Below are positions 58,740 through 64,000 of a stretch of DNA of 64,000 bases, one piece after another. The DNA comes from Thermodesulfobacteriota bacterium (GTDB taxonomy: Bacteria > Desulfobacterota_D > UBA1144 > Nemesobacterales > UBA2774). The DNA lies in the NCBI GenBank assembly GCA_035325995.1, contig DAOKYU010000008.1:62001-126000 (forward strand), given 5' to 3'. How positions within the stretch are numbered: position 1 is the first letter of the stretch; every line of letters starts with the position of its first letter. The translations under genes and the position numbers were made by a program. The notes beneath the pieces are model-generated. The model was given only the letters and a program-made list of their open reading frames with translations. It ran no database searches and was not told where the DNA came from.

Positions 58740-61259
58740 GTGCCGCGTGAGCTCATTTCCGAAAAAGCGAGAAACGCCATAAGATCGGGCATAGAAGAGG
58801 CCTCGGGGAACGAGGTCTTTTTCGTCGGCCGTATAGAAAACGGCGGCTCGGTCGGGTGCGTCGAAATCATAGCGCGCGGGAACGAGTACTCCGTCCCCGC
58901 AGTGCTCGATTCCGCCGGCCCCGGCGACGTCGTCATACACAACCACCCCTCCGGCAACCTCACTCCCTCCGACCAGGACGTAAAGCTCGCCTCCGTCTTC
59001 GGCAACGACGGCGTCGGGTTCTACATCGTCAACAACGCGGCGACCCACGTCTACGTCGTCGTCGAGCCCTGCTTCGAAAAGGAGATAGAGCCCCTCGACA
59101 TAGAGGACGTAACGGGCTCCCTTCTCCCCGGCGGCAGCGTCGCCGAGGTCATGGGCGAGAGGTACGAGCTCCGGGACGAGCAGCTCCGCATGGTCGAGGC
59201 CGTCGCCCGCGCGTTCAACGACGACGCGCTATCCCTCATAGAAGCCGGAACCGGCACGGGGAAAACACTTTCCTACCTCATCCCGTCGGCCCTTTGGGCC
59301 ATGCGGAACGGCGAAAGGGTGGTCATATCCACGAACACGATAAACCTCCAGGAGCAGCTCATAGACAAGGACATCCCCCTCGTCCACAAGGCCTTCGGCG
59401 AGGCGTTTAACTACTCCCTCGTAAAGGGTATGGGGAACTACCTCTGCCTCCTCCGCGCCGAAACGGTCCAGGAAGGGCTCTTCGAGATGGCCGACGAGGA
59501 CGAGGCTGGCGCCCTAACGAGCATACTCGAATGGGCCCGCGTCACGGACGACGGCTCCCTTTCCGACCTCAGCTTCACGCCCCCCGACGAGGTCTGGGAC
59601 AAGGTCTCCGCCGAGAGCGACAGCTGCCTCAGGGTAAGGTGTCCGTACTATTCCCGCTGCTTCTTCTACAAGTCCCGCCGCGAAATCGCCGCCTCTCAGC
59701 TCCTCGTCGTGAACCACCACCTCCTCTTCTCCGACCTCGCCATAAAGAGCGCCTCCGAAAAGAGCGACGCCGGAATACTCCCTCCCTATAAACGCGTCAT
59801 ATTCGACGAGGGGCACCACATAGCCGACGCCGCCACGTCCCACTTCGGCATGCGGGCGACCAGGTTCGGGATCATAAGGGTCCTAAGGCGTCTCAGGAGA
59901 AAAACGAAATCGGGCGAATCGAAGGGGCTCATATCCTACGCCGCCGTCCTCGCCTCGCAGCTCACCGAGAACATCCGGAAGGGCTCGATAGGCGACGCGC
60001 TGAAGAGGGTCGAAAAGAACCTCTCCCCGCGCGTAGACGACGCCGAGGAAAACGTCCGCGACTCCTTCGACGCCCTCTTTCACTTCACGCTCGCGCTCAC
60101 CAAAGAACGCGACCCGGCGGCCGAGGAAGTCAGCCTGCGCGTAACCGGGGACACTTTTTCGCGCGAGGGATGGAAGGAAGTAGACGGCAGGTTCTCCATG
60201 CTCAGGATAAGGCTGAAGGAGCTCGCCGACGAGATAAAATATTTCACCGATTTTCTACTGGATTACGAGTCCGACGCCGACGTCGCAAAGCTCCTGGTCG
60301 AGTTCAGGGGCGTCGGGAACAAGCTCGACTACTACGCCGACGTCGTCGAAACCTTCCTCTCGCAGGAAGACGACGGCAACGTGAGATGGGCCGAAGGAAG
60401 GGAGGGCAGGGGGACCATAATCTCCGGCCTCGGCCTCTCCCCGCTCGACATCTCCCAGCCGCTTAAAGAACGGCTCTACACCAAGTGCGGCACGGTCGTA
60501 ATGACGTCGGCCACGATGGCCGTCAAGAAGAGCTTTCATTTCATAAAGTCCGGCCTCGGCCTCGAGGACGACGACAGGGTGTCCGAAAGAATCCTCTACT
60601 CGCCGTTTAATTACCGCGAGCAGCTCCTCCTCGCCGTCCCCCACGACCTCCCCGAGCCCGGGACGAGGGAATACCCCGAGGCCATCTGTCCGGTGATACT
60701 CGGGGCGGTGAAGGCGGCCGGCGGGAACGCGCTCATACTCTTCACGTCCTACAGCCTCCTCGACAGTGTTTACAGAAAGATCTCGGGCGAGCTCGAGCTC
60801 TCCGGCATCCCCGCCCTGAAGCAGGGTGCGCTCCCGCGGGGACGTCTCCTCGAAAGGTTCAGGCGCGAGGCAGGGTCCGTCCTCTTCGCCACCGACAGCT
60901 TCTGGGAGGGCGTCGACGTCCCGGGCGAAGCGCTCAGCCTCGTTATTATATCGAGGCTCCCGTTCAGGGTGCCGACCGAGCCGATAGTCGAGGCCCGGGT
61001 CGAGCACATGGAGCAGCAGGGCATAAACTCGTTTACGGAATACAGCGTCCCGGTGGCGGTCCTGAAGTTCAAGCAGGGATTCGGCAGGCTCATTAGAACG
61101 AAAACGGACAGGGGCGCCGTACTCGTTCTCGACAGGAGGATTATAAGTAAATTCTACGGCAGGTATTTCCTGGATTCCCTTCCCCCGAGCGGGCGCATAA
61201 CCGCGGGGTCGAAGGACATAATCTCGAGTCTCAGCGAGTTTTTTGCAGAAAAATACTGA
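58740..61259 (+). CDS. DinG/XPD-like helicase fused to an N-terminal JAB (RadC-like) domain
   Basis: An 839-residue protein. The N-terminal part (about 1-115) is a JAB/MPN domain with an intact JAMM metal motif HNHPSG...SDQD (His67, His69, Asp80) as in RadC. The rest is a superfamily 2 FeS helicase: Walker A AGTGTGKT (169-176), four cluster cysteines Cys236, Cys296, Cys301 and Cys307, DEGH box (356-359), and motifs FATDSFWEGVDVPGE and QGFGRLIRTKTDRG. It probably unwinds forked or R-loop DNA. The start is GTG 58740 with no Shine-Dalgarno. The fused JAB may recruit or process a DNA-repair partner. Confidence 0.88.
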   Translation: MPRELISEKARNAIRSGIEEASGNEVFFVGRIENGGSVGCVEIIARGNEYSVPAVLDSAGPGDVVIHNHPSGNLTPSDQDVKLASVFGNDGVGFYIVNNAATHVYVVVEPCFEKEIEPLDIEDVTGSLLPGGSVAEVMGERYELRDEQLRMVEAVARAFNDDALSLIEAGTGTGKTLSYLIPSALWAMRNGERVVISTNTINLQEQLIDKDIPLVHKAFGEAFNYSLVKGMGNYLCLLRAETVQEGLFEMADEDEAGALTSILEWARVTDDGSLSDLSFTPPDEVWDKVSAESDSCLRVRCPYYSRCFFYKSRREIAASQLLVVNHHLLFSDLAIKSASEKSDAGILPPYKRVIFDEGHHIADAATSHFGMRATRFGIIRVLRRLRRKTKSGESKGLISYAAVLASQLTENIRKGSIGDALKRVEKNLSPRVDDAEENVRDSFDALFHFTLALTKERDPAAEEVSLRVTGDTFSREGWKEVDGRFSMLRIRLKELADEIKYFTDFLLDYESDADVAKLLVEFRGVGNKLDYYADVVETFLSQEDDGNVRWAEGREGRGTIISGLGLSPLDISQPLKERLYTKCGTVVMTSATMAVKKSFHFIKSGLGLEDDDRVSERILYSPFNYREQLLLAVPHDLPEPGTREYPEAICPVILGAVKAAGGNALILFTSYSLLDSVYRKISGELELSGIPALKQGALPRGRLLERFRREAGSVLFATDSFWEGVDVPGEALSLVIISRLPFRVPTEPIVEARVEHMEQQGINSFTEYSVPVAVLKFKQGFGRLIRTKTDRGAVLVLDRRIISKFYGRYFLDSLPPSGRITAGSKDIISSLSEFFAEKY

Positions 61260-61310
61260 GTCAGCCGCACAAAACCCCCGAAACTTAAGTCTTTCAGATA
61301 TTCAGCTTTA

Positions 61311-61457
61311 TCAAATCATATTCATCGTCGAGGCGTTGTTTTCCGGGTCGACCGATCCCGAACAGTGCATAACCCCCGGGGTTATAAGCACTACCGCAAG
61401 ACTTATGAATATCAGGGATACTTTAATTCTTCTCGATAATTTTTGTATCAGCTTCAA
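61311..61457 (-). CDS. Tiny lipoprotein-like peptide (48 aa, TTG start)
   Basis: A 48-residue frame from TTG 61457, with a perfect AAGGAGG ribosome site (61473-61467) nine bases upstream. It begins MKLIQKLSRRIKVSLIF, then a hydrophobic signal helix and a Cys32 (GVMHC), followed by 16 polar residues. The start MKLI, basic stretch and Cys after a hydrophobic helix mirror the next gene upstream, so they are likely paralogues. The lipobox is not canonical. Role unknown. Confidence 0.55.
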   Translation of the reverse strand: MKLIQKLSRRIKVSLIFISLAVVLITPGVMHCSGSVDPENNASTMNMI

Positions 61458-61495
61458 TGTCTGACTCCTCCTTGCAGTAACTTTGTAATATCGAA

Positions 61496-61663
61496 CTATT
61501 TGCTCACAGGTTGAACAGCTATTGTTTTAGTTGCGCCCTGAACGTTCGTTGCAGTATCTATTCCACCCTCACACTGACAACCGTATACGAATGACAGGCC
61601 CAGCACGCACAGGAGCGTCAGAAACAATCCTTTGTGCTTTTTATAGAATCGGATCAGCTTCAT
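61496..61663 (-). CDS. Small lipoprotein (55 aa)
   Basis: A 55-residue lipoprotein from ATG 61663, with AAGGAGAAAAGGAT upstream. It begins MKLIRFYKKHKGLFLTL, the lipobox is VYGC (Cys29), and the tail is QCEGGIDTATNVQGATKTI. It is followed by the 48-residue relative 38 bp later. No family recognised. Confidence 0.65.
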   Translation of the reverse strand: MKLIRFYKKHKGLFLTLLCVLGLSFVYGCQCEGGIDTATNVQGATKTIAVQPVSK

Positions 61664-61781
61664 ATCCTTTTCTCCTTGTATGAGAATTGATATAACCAAA
61701 GCAAATGATTATAAAATCCAGAATAACATATAAAACTTCCAGAGCAACAAGTTTAATTAATCGTCCAATTTTATAACTGGC

Positions 61782-62555
61782 TCACGACTGTAGTGACTTT
61801 ACTATCTTCCTCACTAAAAACCTCGGCATGAATCTAAGGAGCACGGGTATCAGCTTCTGCTTTATCCCGGGGAGGACGATAACCTTCCCCCGCCTGAACC
61901 CTTCGTACCCCTCCCTGACGACAGGCCCCACGTCCATGAGGCTCATCTTGAAAAGGAGCGAATCGTCGAGCTCCGACTTCTCCCCGAACTCCGTCCTCAC
62001 GGGCCCCGGCGCGAGGCACGATATCTTTATGCCGGGGTTCTTCACCTCCTCGGAAAGCGCCTCCGTGAACGACAGGACGTACGCCTTCGTCGCGTAATAC
62101 ACGGCCAGGTTCGGCCCCGGCTGAAACCCCGCGAGCGAGCCCACGTTCAGGATACCGCCGCGCCCCCTCTCTATGATCCCCGGGAGGAAGAGCCTCGTCA
62201 GGTGCGTAAGCGCTGCGACGTTCACCTGCACCATGTCCACCTGCATGTCCGGGTCGAGGTTCGCGAAAGGCCCCCTCGCTCCGAACCCGGCGTTGTTCAC
62301 GACGACGTCCACGTCTATACCTTCTCTTTTCAGGTGCTCGTATATTTCTTTGGGAGCCGCGGGGTCCGACAGGTCCTTCGGGAGCACGAAAACGTCCACA
62401 CCGAACTCGTCCTTGAGCTCGCCTGCGAGGGCCCTGAGCCTCTCCTCTCTTCTTGCCACAAGAACCAGGTCGGAGCCGTCCGCTGCGAAGAGCTTCGCCA
62501 GCTCCCATCCTATCCCCGACGACGCCCCCGTTATGAGTGCCCTTTCGGCTGCCAT
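61782..62555 (-). CDS. Short-chain dehydrogenase/reductase (SDR family)
   Basis: A 257-residue classical SDR. It has the nucleotide-binding TGASSGIG (about 9-16), NNAG (about 86-89), the catalytic Ser in LNVGSLAGFQPG, YYATKAYV for the Tyr-x-x-x-Lys pair, and a PGPVRTEF segment. The Arg-rich ARREERL after the second strand suggests NADP preference. The C-terminus LRFMPRFLVRKIVKSLQS is basic and may bind the membrane. Substrate unknown. GGAGG precedes ATG 62555. Confidence 0.9.
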   Translation of the reverse strand: MAAERALITGASSGIGWELAKLFAADGSDLVLVARREERLRALAGELKDEFGVDVFVLPKDLSDPAAPKEIYEHLKREGIDVDVVVNNAGFGARGPFANLDPDMQVDMVQVNVAALTHLTRLFLPGIIERGRGGILNVGSLAGFQPGPNLAVYYATKAYVLSFTEALSEEVKNPGIKISCLAPGPVRTEFGEKSELDDSLLFKMSLMDVGPVVREGYEGFRRGKVIVLPGIKQKLIPVLLRFMPRFLVRKIVKSLQS

Positions 62556-62640
62556 ATCCTTGTATCCTCCTCTGTTCAGGCTGTTTCTAATGTTTACACC
62601 GCCGGGTTCTTATGTCAACGAAAGGCCGTCCGCGTTCCGC

Positions 62641-63330
62641 TCACTCCAGCTTCTTAAGATACGCCGTCCCCCCGAGGTTACCCATCTGCCCCATTATCCA
62701 CGCCTGCCGCTCCCTGACGTAACCGGACGGCCTCCCCGGCGACATCCTCTCCGGGTTCGGCAGAACGGCCGCTATGAGTGCTGCCTCGGCCGCTGTAAGT
62801 CTCTTCGCCGGCTTCCCGAAATACACCTCCGCCGCGCTCGAAGCCCCGTATATCCCCGGCCCCGTCTCCATGACGTTCAGATAAACCTCCAGTATCCTCT
62901 TCTTCCCCCAGAGCGTCTCGATTAAAAACGTAAAATACGTCTCCGCCCCCTTCCTCGTCCACGTCCGCGACGGCCACAGGAACACGTTCTTCGCCGTCTG
63001 CTGGCTTATAGTGCTCGCTCCCCTTAGCCTTTTGCCCCTGTTCTTATCCTCGATGGCGTCTATTATCGAATCCACGTCGAACCCGCCATGTACGGGATAC
63101 GTCTGGTCCTCGGCCGCGATAACGGCGAGCTTCATGTTCCCCGAAATCTCTCCGTAATCCTTCCACTCCTTCTTTATAGGTTTCCCCTCCCCGAAGTACT
63201 TCATAACCATGAGCGGCGTCACGGGCGGGTTCACGAACCTGTAGAGGAAAACCCACCCCACGGTGGCCAGAAGCACGAACAGGACGGCCTTAAAGACGAA
63301 TTTCGCGGCTTTCCACGCAAATCTTTTCAT
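62641..63330 (-). CDS. mtgA: Monofunctional biosynthetic peptidoglycan transglycosylase
   Basis: A 229-residue GT51 enzyme polymerising lipid II into glycan strands. It has one N-terminal membrane helix (about 10-30), then the catalytic AAEDQTYPVHGGFD with the base Glu, GASTISQQTAKNVFLWPSR, and KKRILEVYLNVMETGPGIYGASSAA. No transpeptidase domain is present, so it is the monofunctional type. GGGAGAG precedes ATG 63330. It is divergent from gyrA. Confidence 0.95.
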   Translation of the reverse strand: MKRFAWKAAKFVFKAVLFVLLATVGWVFLYRFVNPPVTPLMVMKYFGEGKPIKKEWKDYGEISGNMKLAVIAAEDQTYPVHGGFDVDSIIDAIEDKNRGKRLRGASTISQQTAKNVFLWPSRTWTRKGAETYFTFLIETLWGKKRILEVYLNVMETGPGIYGASSAAEVYFGKPAKRLTAAEAALIAAVLPNPERMSPGRPSGYVRERQAWIMGQMGNLGGTAYLKKLE

Positions 63331-63498
63331 CGCTCTCCCTAACTATACTATCCATTAATCAGAATAAGTTATACCCGTATCCGCACATTTTCCGCCTCCC
63401 CCTCCCCCTCGCGAAGGCCTTCGTAAATTGACTCTTGCCCCTCCCTCATATAACCTTATTAGCCAATATTTATAGATATTTAGGAGGCTTTAAGCTAA

Positions 63499-64000
<502 letters not shown>

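Overview
The window is a stretch of chromosome from a Gram-negative, probably uncultivated bacterium. It shows an outer membrane (porin, PilQ secretin, TonB-like protein, many lipoproteins), split glyQ/glyS, TrmFO, sigma-54 style promoters and a surE - tRNA-Pro - MerR order that I associate with deltaproteobacterial-type genomes. My best guess is a Desulfobacterota- or Dadabacteria-like lineage. This is inference from gene content; no marker here settles it. Coding DNA is GC-rich but uses ATA (Ile) and AGG (Arg) unusually freely.

Layout: 0-9 kb is housekeeping on mixed strands: glyS (partial)/glyQ, purM, a TonB-like protein, a two-gene glucosylglycerate module, YqaA/DedA, surE, tRNA-Pro, a MerR regulator and trmFO. 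9.3-16.7 kb is a type IV pilus operon pilB-pilT-pilC-pilS-pilR behind a sigma-54 and a sigma-70 promoter candidate. 16.7-20 kb has a bifunctional nuclease, miaB and an MFS carrier. 20.4-25.1 kb looks like a respiratory or nitrogen-oxide block: a sigma-54-preceded porin, tRNA-Phe, a nine-heme HAO-like cytochrome and an HPP-family (nitrite-transporter type) membrane protein. 25.4-28.4 kb holds small accessory genes and a Fur-box-controlled chelatase-like lipoprotein plus a PepSY-type membrane gene that is broken by an exact 19-bp tandem duplication. 28.5-37 kb is an XRE/membrane/lipoprotein operon followed by pilMNOPQ and two secreted proteins.

37-43 kb carries a hicBA-like toxin-antitoxin pair, a two-subunit B12-dependent acyl-CoA mutase whose two diagnostic residues are those of isobutyryl-CoA mutase rather than methylmalonyl-CoA mutase, a Cys-rich protein and RNase R. 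43.4-54.3 kb is the most unusual region: on the minus strand, a subtilase-like protein with Glu at the usual His position, four different alkaline-phosphatase-superfamily enzymes, a ribbon-helix-helix-like protein and an EMC3/DUF106-like membrane protein lie in a row. This is my best candidate for an undescribed envelope system. 54.4-58.6 kb is an accessory patch of small enzymes with a 64-bp duplicated promoter-region repeat and tRNA-Ser. 58.7-64 kb has a JAB-DinG helicase fusion, two tiny lipoprotein-like genes (one very short, TTG start), an SDR, mtgA and the start of gyrA.

The two pilus clusters together encode the motor ATPases, platform, alignment complex, secretin and two-component control of a type IVa pilus. 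The major pilin and prepilin peptidase are not in the window.
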